A stretch of DNA of 64,000 bases from Hominimerdicola alba (GCF_900112155.1 NZ_FOKQ01000008.1:62001-126000), one strand, 5' to 3'. Counted from the first letter of the stretch, positions 15,603-25,390 are shown. The notes: a model not told the origin generated them from the letters alone. Numbers and translations are program-made.

Positions 15603-16565
15603 ATGAGTGATATAATCATCAGGACAACAGACCTTACAAAGCAGTACATGAAAAACACTGTGGTCAAAAACGCTGATATTTCCATCAGAAAAGGAATGAT
15701 CTGCGGTCTTGTGGGACCTAACGGCGCAGGCAAGACAACTATCATGAAAATGCTGGGAGGGCTTGTTTTCCCCACAGCAGGGGAGATAGAACTTTTCGGC
15801 GAGAAGAGCGAAACGGGTCTTGCACATTCGCGAAGCAGAATGAGTTTTATGATCGAAACTCCCTATGCAAAGCAGAATATGACAGCAAGGCAGAATCTCG
15901 AAAAGCTAAGGCTTCAGAAAGGTCTTCCCAATAGTGACAGGGTAGATGAGGTGCTTAAACTGGTAGGTCTTGCGGATACGGGCAAGAAATCAGTTAAGAA
16001 TTTTTCCCTTGGTATGAAGCAGAGACTTGGAATAGCAGGGGCTATGCTAACAAAGCCTGAGCTTATGGTTCTCGATGAACCCGTCAACGGTCTTGATCCT
16101 GAGGGTATAGTGGAGATACGCGAGCTTCTTCTGAAACTCAACCGCGAGGAGCATATAACTATAGTTATATCTTCACATCTGCTGTCCGAGCTTTCACTTC
16201 TCTGCACCGATTATGTTTTTATACGTAAGGGAGAGATAGTCGAGACCATATCCGCCGAGGATCTCAATCATAAATGTCATGAGTTCTATCATATATCTTC
16301 CGATAACAATTCTGCTCTTCCTGCTATGCTTGAAAATAAGCTGGATATACATGATTTTCGTGTGCGCAGAGACGGCTCAGTGGAGCTTTATGAGCGTATC
16401 GATGAAATAAGACTGATATCAAAGACCATGTTTGAAAACGGCATAATACCCACAGAGATACATATGCACGATGCTAACCTTGAAGAATTCTACATGAAAC
16501 TGGTAGGTGAAGAAAATGATAAATGTGATGAAAGCACAGAAGTATCAGCTTCTGAGAAGCATTAG
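15603..16565 (+). CDS. ABC transporter ATP-binding protein (BcrA/lantibiotic-immunity type)
   Basis: 320 residues. Walker A GPNGAGKTT (about 38-46), signature FSLGMKQRLGIAGAM, Walker B LMVLDEPVNGLDP and switch His in ISSHLLSEL are all intact. The C-terminal 100 residues are typical of the BcrA/EcsA-like subgroup. With the two following permeases it forms an exporter or immunity pump energised by ATP. AAGGAG precedes the ATG. The next gene begins inside its 3' end. By analogy with regulator-kinase-ABC clusters, the likely role is protection from, or export of, a peptide; the substrate is unknown. Confidence 0.93.
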   Translation: MSDIIIRTTDLTKQYMKNTVVKNADISIRKGMICGLVGPNGAGKTTIMKMLGGLVFPTAGEIELFGEKSETGLAHSRSRMSFMIETPYAKQNMTARQNLEKLRLQKGLPNSDRVDEVLKLVGLADTGKKSVKNFSLGMKQRLGIAGAMLTKPELMVLDEPVNGLDPEGIVEIRELLLKLNREEHITIVISSHLLSELSLLCTDYVFIRKGEIVETISAEDLNHKCHEFYHISSDNNSALPAMLENKLDIHDFRVRRDGSVELYERIDEIRLISKTMFENGIIPTEIHMHDANLEEFYMKLVGEENDKCDESTEVSASEKH

Positions 16566-17310
16566 CACGTATGTGATATTGCTCTGTTCGCTGATATTTA
16601 TTGCCACTATCCTGTTTGCGGAGATTTCCGATCAGGAGATTGAAAAGATAACGGGAAGTATGTTTGTCAGCTACATAGGTGAGATCAATTTGGTGATGCT
16701 GCCGATGATAATCCTCGTATATACCGCTGTGATATTCGGCAATGATCTTTCTGATAAGACGGTCAATTACGAACTGCTTTCAGGAATAAAACGAAGTGAC
16801 GTTTTCTTCGGCAGATTCTTTGTGGTGCTGGTTTTCAATATCGCGGTGTATCTTATCATATCTGTTCCCCCGATGCTTATATTCACCGCATTGAATGGCT
16901 GGGGTCATACTATGACGGTCAAAGATGTGGTGATAAGGTATTCTTTGGGGCTTATGCCTGCGATAAGGTATATGGCGTTCTATACTTTTATTACTATGGC
17001 CGTCAGAAATAAAGCAATTGTTATCGGTATAGGTTATGTGTTCTCAATGATAACTATGCTTTCAACCATAATGATAAATGAGCTGTTTGATACAAAGGTA
17101 ACCATGTATCTTTTCTCCATCGATATCTTTGACAGACTGCTGAATCCTAAAAATATGGGATACGGTTTCTTTAACGGAGAAGATGTTATCGTGGTCAAGG
17201 ATATACTTGAAACAGATACCATCTTTCACGCTGCTGCAGCGAGTATCCTTGGCACGGCAGTATTTTTGCTTGTCGGCTACGCTGTCATGCGCAGACGTGA
17301 TATGAATTGA
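16516..17310 (+). CDS. ABC-2 type permease, first subunit
   Basis: 264 residues from the ATG at 16516 (AGGTG six bases upstream); a GTG at 16507 and an ATG at 16528 are alternatives. The start lies inside the ATPase gene, overlapping it by 50 bases. Six hydrophobic segments and an ABC-2 layout are seen. The cytoplasmic segment NDLSDKTVNYELLSGIKRSDVF is shared, in sequence, with the next gene (DDFSDKTANYEMMSGRLRKQ), so the two subunits are paralogues and probably form a heterodimer. Confidence 0.88.
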   Translation: MINVMKAQKYQLLRSISTYVILLCSLIFIATILFAEISDQEIEKITGSMFVSYIGEINLVMLPMIILVYTAVIFGNDLSDKTVNYELLSGIKRSDVFFGRFFVVLVFNIAVYLIISVPPMLIFTALNGWGHTMTVKDVVIRYSLGLMPAIRYMAFYTFITMAVRNKAIVIGIGYVFSMITMLSTIMINELFDTKVTMYLFSIDIFDRLLNPKNMGYGFFNGEDVIVVKDILETDTIFHAAAASILGTAVFLLVGYAVMRRRDMN

Positions 17311-17319
17311 GGTGAGGAA

Positions 17320-18108
17320 ATGAAGAATTTGATAAAAGCCCAGCTGTATCAGATATCTCGAACCAGGGTGTATTATCTTGTGTTTGCAGCCATGATGCTG
17401 TTGTCGGCACTGTTCGGGGCGGTAGAATATCTTAACGGTAGTGATAGTCTGGAAGAGTGGCAGAAGCTCACAGCTTCGGATTTTGCTACCCGTATTGATA
17501 CGATTGTTACCTTATCGATTATGGGAATGACATTCTTTGCGGCATATTTCTGTGCAGATGATTTCAGCGATAAAACTGCTAACTACGAGATGATGTCAGG
17601 CAGGCTGAGGAAGCAGGCTTATTTTGCAAGGGCTTCGGTGTTGATAGTTCTGTGTACTCTTTTCGGACTGATCATGGTCTTCACCTCGCTGGGTGTAAGC
17701 TATATTCTTAACGGCTGGGGCGATTCAGTTCCATTCAGTGCGGTGGCTATCAGGATACTTCTGCTGACATTTCCTTTCATACGTCTATCATGTTTGTATG
17801 TGATGATAGCGTTTTTCATAAAGCGTCCGGGGTTATCATTTCTTGCCTTCTACGGTCTGATGAGTGTGGTAAGCATTTTAAAATCTGCTGCTGATGACTC
17901 GGGTGTGCTGACGGCATTTTCTTCCATAGGCAAGCTTATGAAATACAAGGAATGGCATATCTTTGGTCTTGAAAGCGGTGTTGAGGTGGTCTATACCCCT
18001 ATGCCCGAAGCAGGATTTATTGTCAGGTGCATTATCGTTTCACTGGCGGTGGGGGCATTATATCTGGTGATAGGCTACAACTTTTTCCACGGCGACGATC
18101 TTGAATAG
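17320..18108 (+). CDS. ABC-2 type permease, second subunit
   Basis: 262 residues, six predicted membrane segments, and the same SDKTANYEMMSG loop as its neighbour. GAGGTGAGG precedes the ATG nine bases after the previous stop. Together with the ATPase at 15603 it completes a three-gene transporter. The C-terminus (YNFFHGDDLE) resembles that of the partner permease (YAVMRRRDMN) in position. Confidence 0.88.
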   Translation: MKNLIKAQLYQISRTRVYYLVFAAMMLLSALFGAVEYLNGSDSLEEWQKLTASDFATRIDTIVTLSIMGMTFFAAYFCADDFSDKTANYEMMSGRLRKQAYFARASVLIVLCTLFGLIMVFTSLGVSYILNGWGDSVPFSAVAIRILLLTFPFIRLSCLYVMIAFFIKRPGLSFLAFYGLMSVVSILKSAADDSGVLTAFSSIGKLMKYKEWHIFGLESGVEVVYTPMPEAGFIVRCIIVSLAVGALYLVIGYNFFHGDDLE

Positions 18109-18119
18109 GGGGCGGTAAA

Positions 18120-19775
18120 ATGGGAAAACTTGAAACTTTAGATATTGTCATGCTGGTTTTACTGCCCTTGATGAGCGGTGCGCTGTGGTATATGGCAGGG
18201 TATGCCGATAAGGTGAAAAGTTCAAAGTGGAGACTTTTATGGCTTGCACCTGCGGCATCATGCTTTTTGATAGTATATGTTTCAGGTGTCGAAAAGCTGA
18301 TGATACCTGCGTATCTCGGAGCTGTAATTCTTGCAGCGGGACTTTTCATACCAAAGAAAAAGACACGTAAAGCATCATCTGTGTTATCCTGGGTGCTGGT
18401 GCTGATAAGTCTGCCGCTGTGCCTTTTCAGCAAGGCTTACCGTAGTGTAGATTATGTCAGTGATTTCAATGAGGGCTTTGAAAGTATGAAAGCTCACTAT
18501 GTTCTAGCCGAGCACAAAGAGGTTGACTGGGATGCGCTGTATAAAAAATATCTTCCACAATTCGAGGCGGCGAACAAAGAACATGACAAGGTGGCTAATG
18601 AGATAGCGTGGTACAAGTTCTGTGCTGAGTTCCATGATCTTCATGTGAATTTCGGTTCAGACGAAAAGACGAGAGATGCAGCATATACAAGAGCTTCCGG
18701 CAATGACTACGGTCTTGTGATATGCACCCTTTCCGATGGCAGGACAGTTGCCATTGAAGTTGATGAAAGTCTGGCAGAAAAGGGTATCAGAAACGGCACT
18801 GAGATAATCAGTTGGAACGGTATTACACCTGCCGAGGCTGACGAGCTGAATGAGTTGAAGCAGATGTACACCTTTGCTGATAAAGAAAATGAGAAGTTCT
18901 ACGAGGGATTTTTTGCAGCGGGCACCGGCGGTGATAACGTTGAAGTAGTCATAAAAGACGATAATGGTGCTGAGAAGAACGTTGAGCTTACAAAGATTTC
19001 GGGTGATTATTATTCGCGGCTGAAAGAGGCTTTCAAAAAGATAAAGGGCGGCATGAACGTGGGTCATATGACAGTTACAAAAATAAATGACACCACAGCC
19101 TGTCTGCGCATCAAGCTGATGCAGTTTGATTCATTATCCGAGAAAGACAATCACAAACAAATGAAGCAGGAACTCTGCGATAATATACGCGAAATGAAAA
19201 ATCAGGGTGTTCGTGATATCATCATCGATATCCGAGAGAACGGCGGCGGTTCGGGAACTATGGTCAAGGCGATAGGAGAAGTTTTTGCACCCGAGGGCGA
19301 GTACTATTATGTCTCCGATGCTTATTTTGACCACGACAAAAATTGCTATGTCTGCGAGGGTGACGGCAAATGGAAAACCGTAGGTGATGTGACCGTCAAG
19401 GGCGAAAACATACTTGGCGACGAGGGCAGGATAGTTCTGCTGGTGGGCAGTGATTCCGTAAGTGCTGCCGATCATATGACAAAGCTAATGAGCGGGTTTG
19501 AAAATACAACAGTCATGGGCTTTACAGGACCGTCGGGTTCGGCACAGGGTGTTTCGCCTATAAATCTAAAAAGCGGAACATTCAGCTATTCAAGTTCGCT
19601 GATGCTGAACAAGGACGGTACGATTTTCATTGACTGCGGTACAGATATGCAGGCAGATGACGATGCTGAGGTCATAGTGCCTTTTGATGAAAATGCACTT
19701 CATGAGATATTTGACGCTGGAAATGATTATCTTATGGATAAAGCAGTTGAATATCTTGAAGAGATAGAAAGGTGA
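18120..19775 (+). CDS. Membrane-anchored S41-family peptidase-like protein
   Basis: 551 residues. About four membrane segments (8-26, 37-55, 60-76, 85-103) are followed by an outside region (105-551) with S41/C-terminal-processing-protease features: the core strand DIIIDIRENGGGSGTMV, then LLVGSDSVSAADHMTKLM with the candidate nucleophile S448. The lysine that usually follows in a GKG-type motif is not evident; the corresponding stretch reads GFTGPSGSAQG. It could use a different catalytic base, as some S41 members do, or be a non-cleaving relative. Twelve bases downstream of the second permease, so it belongs to the ABC cluster, perhaps degrading or sensing the transported peptide. Confidence 0.8.
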   Translation: MGKLETLDIVMLVLLPLMSGALWYMAGYADKVKSSKWRLLWLAPAASCFLIVYVSGVEKLMIPAYLGAVILAAGLFIPKKKTRKASSVLSWVLVLISLPLCLFSKAYRSVDYVSDFNEGFESMKAHYVLAEHKEVDWDALYKKYLPQFEAANKEHDKVANEIAWYKFCAEFHDLHVNFGSDEKTRDAAYTRASGNDYGLVICTLSDGRTVAIEVDESLAEKGIRNGTEIISWNGITPAEADELNELKQMYTFADKENEKFYEGFFAAGTGGDNVEVVIKDDNGAEKNVELTKISGDYYSRLKEAFKKIKGGMNVGHMTVTKINDTTACLRIKLMQFDSLSEKDNHKQMKQELCDNIREMKNQGVRDIIIDIRENGGGSGTMVKAIGEVFAPEGEYYYVSDAYFDHDKNCYVCEGDGKWKTVGDVTVKGENILGDEGRIVLLVGSDSVSAADHMTKLMSGFENTTVMGFTGPSGSAQGVSPINLKSGTFSYSSSLMLNKDGTIFIDCGTDMQADDDAEVIVPFDENALHEIFDAGNDYLMDKAVEYLEEIER

Positions 19776-19780
19776 AAAAA

Positions 19781-19810
19781 CCCCCGAAGTGTTTATAAGT
19801 ACTTCGGGGG
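19781..19810. terminator. Bidirectional terminator between the ABC cluster and the thi operon
   Basis: Perfect 10-bp stem (CCCCCGAAGT at 19781-19790, complement at 19801-19810). On the minus strand it is followed by six T; on the plus strand by ATCGTATATTTT. It can stop transcripts from both sides. Confidence 0.8.
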
Positions 19811-19830
19811 ATCGTATATTTTGGGGCTAT

Positions 19831-20176
19831 AATAAAACCAAACTTGTTTGGATAGTCTGGTTTTATTGTGTGTGCCTGATTGCTTCTCGACCCTCGTTCC
19901 GCGGTTCAAGAAATCGGATAACAGCGACTGCGTCGGCTGTGGCTATTGCTGTCCGATTTCGGGCGCGGCAATATATTTACGGACATAGAATGAGCGTATG
20001 CATACGGTCGCATATGCTCGTAATTTTTTGTATTGCCGCGCCCTATTTGGACATTTGTTTGCTGTGCTATTTATTGCTTGGTTGTCGCGTTGGTTTTGTG
20101 CCTTGAGTTGAGGGCTCTGCCCTTAACAGTCAGCTTTGCTGACTGTGGCTCCCCGCAAGCCTTTCGCGAAAGGCTT
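19831..20176. repeat. Gene-free element with at least six inverted repeats
   Basis: A 346-base stretch with consecutive hairpins: 19831-19840/19858-19867 (10 bp, perfect); 19911-19925/19948-19959 (about 13 bp with a 2-base bulge); 19961-19973/20031-20043 (13 bp, perfect), enclosing 19992-20001/20010-20019; 20111-20115/20119-20123; 20127-20134/20138-20145 (8 bp, perfect); and a 20-bp perfect palindrome at 20157-20176. Two CCAAAGCTC copies follow (20180-20188 and 20244-20252). No convincing gene lies here. It could be a family of dispersed palindromic elements, a structured RNA, or a transposon relic. It is the only content of the 19811-20300 gap. Confidence 0.7.
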
Positions 20177-20300
20177 GAGCCAAAGCTCCCTTCGCGGCAT
20201 AGCTTTGTTTTGGTCGCTGGTTTGTTGACGCGTAACACTTGACCCAAAGCTCTCCTCTTTTGCAGTTGCCACTTAATTTCTACATCGAACTCATTTGATA

Positions 20301-21614
20301 TCACAGCTCCGAGCAGAACTCGACTTTCTTGCCTTCGAGGATCATGTTTGTAGTTCTTACAGCGCACATTTTGCCACACATGGAGCAGGTGTGTCTGTCA
20401 GCAGGGGGAGTGCTTTCAAAGTACTCGCGAGCCTTTTCGGGGTCAACGGCTATTTTGAACATCTCGTCCCAGTCAAGCTTATGTCTTGCTTCTGCCATAG
20501 CGTTGTCTTTGTCGCGGGCATGGGGTACACCCTTTGCGATATCGGCAGCATGGGCTGCTATCTTGGAAGCGATTATGCCTTCCTTAACATCGTTGACATC
20601 GGGCAGACGAAGATGCTCCGCAGGGGTAACATAGCAGAGGAAATCTGCACCGCTTGATGCCGCGATAGCACCGCCGATGGCTGTGGTGATATGGTCATAT
20701 CCCGGGAAGATATCGGTAACAACAGGACCCAGCACATAGAAAGGTGCGTTGTGACATATGCGCTTTTGGAATGTCATGTTTGCAGCGATCTCATTTATCG
20801 CCATGTGTCCGGGACCCTCTACCATTACCTGAACGTCCTTTTCCCATGCGCGGAGTGTCAGCGCACCAAGTTCGATAAGTTCGGATATCTGTCCCGCATC
20901 GGTGGAATCATCGATACAGCCGGGGCGGAGTGCGTCACCGAGACTTATTGTAACGTCATATTCACGGAGGATATCAAGTACTTCGTCATAGTGCTCGTAG
21001 AAAGGATTTTCGTTGCCTGTCATCATCATCCAGGCGAAAAGCAGTGAACCGCCACGGGAAACGATGTTCATCTTTCTGCCCTCACGGCGGAAAGCTTCAA
21101 CGGCGCGTCTGTTGATGCCTGCATGGATAGTCATGAAGTCAACACCCTCTTCTGCATGGGCGCGGACAACTTTCAGGAAATCCTCGGCTGTGATATCAAG
21201 AAGGTCTTTTTCAAGATATCCAATGGCGTCGTACATAGGAACAGTACCTATCATTGCAGGGGATTTTTCCACCAGCTGCTTGCGGAAAGTGTTGGTCTTG
21301 CCGTAGTTTGAAAGATCCATTATAGCCTCAGCACCGAACTTGTGAGCCATGTCGACTTTTTTCATCTCGGTCTCGTAGTTCTTTGCATCGCCAGAGATAC
21401 CAAGATTTACGTTTATCTTGGTACGCATTTTTGTGCCAATGCCCTCGGGGGATATAGACTTGTGATTGATGTTGCAGGGGATAGCGACCTCGCCCTTAGC
21501 TACCAGTGCGCGGAGCTCTTCGGGGTCGATGTACTCCTTTTCTGCAACGATTTTCATTTCAGGTGTGATTATGCCTTTCTTGGCAGCTTCCATCTGTGTG
21601 TAATATTCTCTCAT
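20301..21614 (-). CDS. thiC: Phosphomethylpyrimidine synthase
   Basis: Radical SAM enzyme that rearranges aminoimidazole ribotide to hydroxymethylpyrimidine phosphate for thiamine. 437 residues, the usual length for the anaerobe-type enzyme without the N-terminal extension. Signatures: [17 protein letters not shown] near the N-terminus, [32 protein letters not shown] and the C-terminal cluster motif [14 protein letters not shown] precedes the ATG. Last gene of the thi operon; it starts one base after thiE ends. Confidence 0.97.
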   Translation of the reverse strand: MREYYTQMEAAKKGIITPEMKIVAEKEYIDPEELRALVAKGEVAIPCNINHKSISPEGIGTKMRTKINVNLGISGDAKNYETEMKKVDMAHKFGAEAIMDLSNYGKTNTFRKQLVEKSPAMIGTVPMYDAIGYLEKDLLDITAEDFLKVVRAHAEEGVDFMTIHAGINRRAVEAFRREGRKMNIVSRGGSLLFAWMMMTGNENPFYEHYDEVLDILREYDVTISLGDALRPGCIDDSTDAGQISELIELGALTLRAWEKDVQVMVEGPGHMAINEIAANMTFQKRICHNAPFYVLGPVVTDIFPGYDHITTAIGGAIAASSGADFLCYVTPAEHLRLPDVNDVKEGIIASKIAAHAADIAKGVPHARDKDNAMAEARHKLDWDEMFKIAVDPEKAREYFESTPPADRHTCSMCGKMCAVRTTNMILEGKKVEFCSEL

Positions 21615-21615
21615 T

Positions 21616-22242
21616 TTACTTTTCCTTTCGGTTTATATTATTCTTTAAATTTTCCATATAAGCGGACACGTCTTCCGCCTGCATGAATCCGCTCATCAGG
21701 CAGATGCCGTCTGCACCTGTACGTATACAATCTGCGGCATTTTCGGGGGATATCCCGCCTATTGCATACACGGGTATATCCACGCATTCTTTGACTTCTT
21801 CAAGAAATCCCAGACCGCGACCCGCAAGACCTTTTTTGCAGTCGGTCTCAAAAATATGTCCCGCGATTATGTATCCTGCTCCCAGCGATTCTGCTTCAAT
21901 TGCATCATCTTTTGAGTGGCAGGAAGTTCCAATTATATCGAATTGCGCTTTTTCCTCGGGGGTCATTTCACGCAGTAGGTGCAGTGGAAGATGTACTCTT
22001 TTTATACCGAGCATTGCAGCTGTTTTCCAGAAACTGTTCACAGCAAAAGGCACTCCGTATCCTTTACAAATCTCAGCTGATTTTTCTGCTAGTTCGGAAT
22101 ACTCCTTTTCGGACATATCCTTTTCACGTAGTATCACCATATCAGGACGAGCCGCCGTGATATTTTTCAGCTGTTCGGGAAAACTTCTGCGGCACAGCTT
22201 TCGGTTGGTTATACAGATTATCTTACACATAAAGATAATCAT
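21616..22242 (-). CDS. thiE: Thiamine-phosphate synthase
   Basis: Joins the pyrimidine and thiazole moieties to thiamine phosphate. Small (208-residue) TIM barrel with family motifs [46 protein letters not shown] and [12 protein letters not shown]. The ATG at 22242 overlaps the thiH stop by 20 bases; a second ATG at 22230 overlaps it by 8 bases and would give 204 residues. Neither has a strong ribosome site, so coupling with thiH translation is likely. Confidence 0.92.
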   Translation of the reverse strand: MIIFMCKIICITNRKLCRRSFPEQLKNITAARPDMVILREKDMSEKEYSELAEKSAEICKGYGVPFAVNSFWKTAAMLGIKRVHLPLHLLREMTPEEKAQFDIIGTSCHSKDDAIEAESLGAGYIIAGHIFETDCKKGLAGRGLGFLEEVKECVDIPVYAIGGISPENAADCIRTGADGICLMSGFMQAEDVSAYMENLKNNINRKEK

Positions 22243-23476
22243 TGAGTACAGGCTGTAAGCCCTCAGCAGACATATCCTTGTACATTGTGTCGAAGCTTCT
22301 TGTGTCAGCTATCTCGAACTGCTCGTCGCCCTCTTCGGTATTTTCCTTGCCTGTGTACTTGCTTTCGTGGTCGCCTATACCCGTTGAAACACCTGCGGAT
22401 ATCTTTGTAGCGGCTATCTTTACTATGCCGTCGCGGAAGCTTTTTGTCTCACGTGAGGAAACTGTTATCCCTGCAAAAGGCAAGAAAAGTCTGTAAGCGC
22501 ACAGTACCTGACAAAGCTGTCTTTCGCCAACGTCCATGTGGTTGATCTTGTCGTTGTTGACTATGGGACGAAGTCTCGGACATGACAGAGATATCTCAGC
22601 ATGGGGGTATTTTCTTTGCAGATAATACATATGCAGACCTGTCGCGAGAGCATCTTTTCTGAAATCCGAAAGTCCCAGCAATGCCGAACCTGCGATACCT
22701 CTCATGCCGCCCATGAGGGCTCTTTCCTGAGCCTCAAAACGGTAAGGCCACACGCGCTTGTGTCCTGCAAGGTGGAGAGTTTCGTACTTGACATTGTCGT
22801 ATGTTTCCTGAAAAACAGTGACATAATCAACACCGCATTCATGAAGATACTTGTAGTCCTCAACGTTCACGGGATAGATCTCAACACCAACCATGCGGAA
22901 ATACTTTCTTGCAAGCTTGCAGGCTTCACCGATGTATTTTACATCGCTCATGATCTTGCTTTCGCCTGTAAGGATAAGTATCTCTTCCATGCCGCTGTCA
23001 GCGATTACTTTCATTTCGTGTTCTATCTGCTCCATGCTGAGCTTCATTCTGCGGATATGGTTATAGCAGTTGAATCCGCAGTAAACGCAGTAGTTCTCAC
23101 AGTAATTGGCAATGTACAGCGGTGTGAAAAGGTAAACTGTGTTGCCGAAATGCTTGCGTGTCTCAATTCGGGCTTTTTCTGCCATCTGCTCAAGAAAAGG
23201 TTCAGCCGCGGGAGATAGCAGGGCTTTGAATTCCTCAACACCTATAGTGTTTTTCTGCAAAGCGCGGGATACATCAAGGACGGTATAAGCGCTGTAATCA
23301 TAGCTGTCAAACTCCGCCATTACTTTTTCAAGGATATCGCTTTTTATCTGCTCCTGGTCATCCATATATTTCATATGGTCGGTACGGCAAGAGGGGTCAT
23401 TTTCCAGCTTGTGTTTACGTTTTAAAGCTTCCTCGGAAAGACCTTCGGAATCAAACAGAAAATTGTTTTCCATCAT
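22223..23476 (-). CDS. thiH: 2-iminoacetate synthase (tyrosine lyase)
   Basis: Radical SAM enzyme that cleaves tyrosine to dehydroglycine, used by ThiG in anaerobes. 417 residues from the ATG at 23476 (AAGGGG five bases upstream); a GTG at 23482 is less likely. The cluster motif CENYCVYCGF is present, and a radical-SAM barrel follows. Its presence, and the absence of a glycine oxidase (thiO), fit an oxygen-free lifestyle. Located between thiG and thiE. Confidence 0.95.
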   Translation of the reverse strand: MMENNFLFDSEGLSEEALKRKHKLENDPSCRTDHMKYMDDQEQIKSDILEKVMAEFDSYDYSAYTVLDVSRALQKNTIGVEEFKALLSPAAEPFLEQMAEKARIETRKHFGNTVYLFTPLYIANYCENYCVYCGFNCYNHIRRMKLSMEQIEHEMKVIADSGMEEILILTGESKIMSDVKYIGEACKLARKYFRMVGVEIYPVNVEDYKYLHECGVDYVTVFQETYDNVKYETLHLAGHKRVWPYRFEAQERALMGGMRGIAGSALLGLSDFRKDALATGLHMYYLQRKYPHAEISLSCPRLRPIVNNDKINHMDVGERQLCQVLCAYRLFLPFAGITVSSRETKSFRDGIVKIAATKISAGVSTGIGDHESKYTGKENTEEGDEQFEIADTRSFDTMYKDMSAEGLQPVLNDYLYV

Positions 23477-23485
23477 CTTCACCCC

Positions 23486-24259
23486 TTAGTCCCTGATGAA
23501 ACCTGTCAGAGTATCCGAGGGCGATGCGCCTCTTACAAGAACTCTGCCGAGACCTGAAAGGTAAGCCTGTCTGCCCGCTTCAACTGCCTTGCGGAAAGCA
23601 TCTGCCATCATAGGCAGGTCGCCCGCAGTTGCAAGGGCTGTGTTGGACATTACTGCAGCCGCACCCATCTCCATAGCCTCACAAGCCTGTGAGGGTCTGC
23701 CGATGCCAGCATCAACGATTATGGGCAGGTCTATCTCGTCAATAAGTATCTGTATGAAATCTCTTGTTGCAAGACCCTTGTTTGAGCCGATGGGAGAAGC
23801 CAGAGGCATTACCGAAGCCGCACCTGCATTCACAAGATCTCTTGCAGTGTTCAGATCGGGATACATATATGGCATTACGATGAATCCTTCATTTGCAAGT
23901 ATCTCTGTGGCTTTGATGGTCTCTGCGTTATCGGGCAGAAGATACTTTGTATCGCGCATTATCTCGATCTTTACGAAATCACCGCAGCCCAGTTCTCTTG
24001 CAAGTCTTGCTATGCGCACAGCTTCCTCGGCATTTCTTGCACCCGATGTATTTGGCAGGAGAGTAACTCCCTCGGGGATATGGTCAAGGATATTCTCGTG
24101 CTCCTTGGTGTTTGCACGTCTTACAGCCAGTGTGATCAACTCAGCACCTGCGTTTTCAACTGCCGCCTTTATCAGCGACAGGGAATATTTTCCCGAACCC
24201 AGTATGAATCTTGAATTGAATTCGCGCCCGCCTATGACGAGCTTGTCATTGTTTTCCAT
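23486..24259 (-). CDS. thiG: Thiazole synthase
   Basis: Forms the thiazole ring from deoxyxylulose phosphate, dehydroglycine and ThiS thiocarboxylate. 257 residues with family motifs [56 protein letters not shown] and [15 protein letters not shown] precedes the ATG. Between thiF and thiH in the operon. Confidence 0.97.
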   Translation of the reverse strand: MENNDKLVIGGREFNSRFILGSGKYSLSLIKAAVENAGAELITLAVRRANTKEHENILDHIPEGVTLLPNTSGARNAEEAVRIARLARELGCGDFVKIEIMRDTKYLLPDNAETIKATEILANEGFIVMPYMYPDLNTARDLVNAGAASVMPLASPIGSNKGLATRDFIQILIDEIDLPIIVDAGIGRPSQACEAMEMGAAAVMSNTALATAGDLPMMADAFRKAVEAGRQAYLSGLGRVLVRGASPSDTLTGFIRD

Positions 24260-24278
24260 TTATATCGTCCTTTCGTTA

Positions 24279-24914
24279 TCAGGCTTCTTCTTCACCCGAA
24301 ATTATCCTTAGTACCATCGTTGCCTGATGTGCGGCGCACACTGCAACTCGGGCAGAAATAAGCCCAAGTCCGCCGCCCACATCGCTTTTTCCGTCACCGC
24401 ACAGCCAGAAATTTTTTGCTATCCTGCGGGTGACTATTGTATTCGCACTTCCTAGTCCCGCCATTCCCGACGCGGCTACCAGCTTTTTTCCCGGGAAATA
24501 TTCCAGTACCGTGTTAACAAGCATGGCTTTTTGTTCGGCATTGTCGAAACATTCGCAGATTATGGGGAAATCCGCCAGTAGTTCAGGTATATTGCTTTCA
24601 TCAAGCTTTACTGTCCGAGAAGTGATATCGCAGTATGGCGCTATACGTCTTAGCGTATCCGCAAGAGCGTCTGACTTGTACTGTCCCAGCTGATCGGGAA
24701 AATACTGCTGTCTGTTCAGGTTTGAGATATCCACCTTGTCAAAGTCGATAAGGTGAAGTTTTCCCACACCTGCCCGCGCAAGGCTGACAGCAACATTTGA
24801 GCCCAGACCACCAAGACCGCATATCACAACCGCCGATTCAGCGAATCGTCTTTGCAATTCTTTTCCGTGACGTTCTTCCAGCGCGGAGTACATTTCTTCT
24901 TTAGAGGGTATCAT
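24279..24914 (-). CDS. thiF: ThiF-family sulfur-carrier adenylyltransferase
   Basis: Activates the C-terminus of ThiS with ATP before sulfur transfer. 211 residues with the dinucleotide-type loop GLGGLGSNVAVSLARAGVG, DFDKVDISNLNRQQYF and a DNAEQKAMLVN segment. No paired CxxC zinc motifs are visible, as in the shorter ThiF forms seen in anaerobes. It begins on the base after the thiS stop. Confidence 0.92.
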   Translation of the reverse strand: MIPSKEEMYSALEERHGKELQRRFAESAVVICGLGGLGSNVAVSLARAGVGKLHLIDFDKVDISNLNRQQYFPDQLGQYKSDALADTLRRIAPYCDITSRTVKLDESNIPELLADFPIICECFDNAEQKAMLVNTVLEYFPGKKLVAASGMAGLGSANTIVTRRIAKNFWLCGDGKSDVGGGLGLISARVAVCAAHQATMVLRIISGEEEA

Positions 24915-25109
24915 CTAGCCGCCCCCCACAAAGCTTACAACTTCAACGGAATCGCCGTCTTTTAAAATCATGCTGTCGTACTGCGATTTCGGTACTATCT
25001 CAAGATTGAGTTCCACAGCAACACGCTTAGGGTCATAGCCGTTCTCGTTCAGTATTTCGGTGACGGTCTTGCCCGAAAGCTCACGCTGTTCTCCGTTAAG
25101 CTTTACCAT
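24915..25109 (-). CDS. thiS: Thiamine sulfur carrier protein
   Basis: 64 residues, ubiquitin-like, ending in the required Gly-Gly (SFVGGG). The ATG at 25109 was chosen because GGAGG is seven bases upstream; an ATG at 25115 is too close. It carries sulfur as a C-terminal thiocarboxylate for ThiG. First gene of the operon, directly behind the TPP riboswitch and its terminator. Confidence 0.93.
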   Translation of the reverse strand: MVKLNGEQRELSGKTVTEILNENGYDPKRVAVELNLEIVPKSQYDSMILKDGDSVEVVSFVGGG

Positions 25110-25125
25110 GTTCATTCCTCCCAAC

Positions 25126-25160
25126 AAAAAAGGGGGACTGCACGCAAAAAACAGTCCCCC
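25126..25160 (-). terminator. Riboswitch-controlled terminator before thiS
   Basis: On the minus strand GGGGGACTG (25160-25152) pairs with CAGTCCCCC (25140-25132), followed by six or seven T. It sits between the TPP aptamer and thiS and is the likely expression platform. Confidence 0.88.
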
Positions 25161-25177
25161 GAAAATTCGGTATCATA

Positions 25178-25260
25178 TTCCCTACGTTGGCATTATCCAA
25201 ATCAGGTTACGGGTCGATAGCTCAGTCGCTATCCTCTCAGCCTGTCTACAAGCTCCCCTT
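25178..25260 (-). promoter_or_regulatory. TPP riboswitch (THI box)
   Basis: Read on the minus strand, the conserved blocks occur in order: GGGGAGC, then GGCTGAGAGGAT, ACCCGTAACCTGAT, GGATAATGCCA and CGTAGGGAA. It binds thiamine pyrophosphate and should shut down the thi operon through the downstream terminator. Confidence 0.96.
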
Positions 25261-25280
25261 ATATAAATTTTAACACTGAT

Positions 25281-25309
25281 ATTATAGCACTGTTCAATTC
25301 AAAAATCAA
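25281..25309 (-). promoter_or_regulatory. Promoter of the thi operon
   Basis: On the minus strand TTGATT (25309-25304), 17 bases, TATAAT (25286-25281), about 20 bases before the riboswitch. Confidence 0.8.
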
Positions 25310-25390
25310 GTACTTAACGGAAATTTCAGGGATTTTTTTACAAATTGCCGTAAAATTGTTTTACTGTCCGTTGAAACGTACTGCCCGCAC

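Noticed and set aside
20033-20379. Short open frames on both strands in the hairpin-rich gap
   Set aside because: They run through inverted repeats, lack ribosome sites and look like translated repeat sequence.
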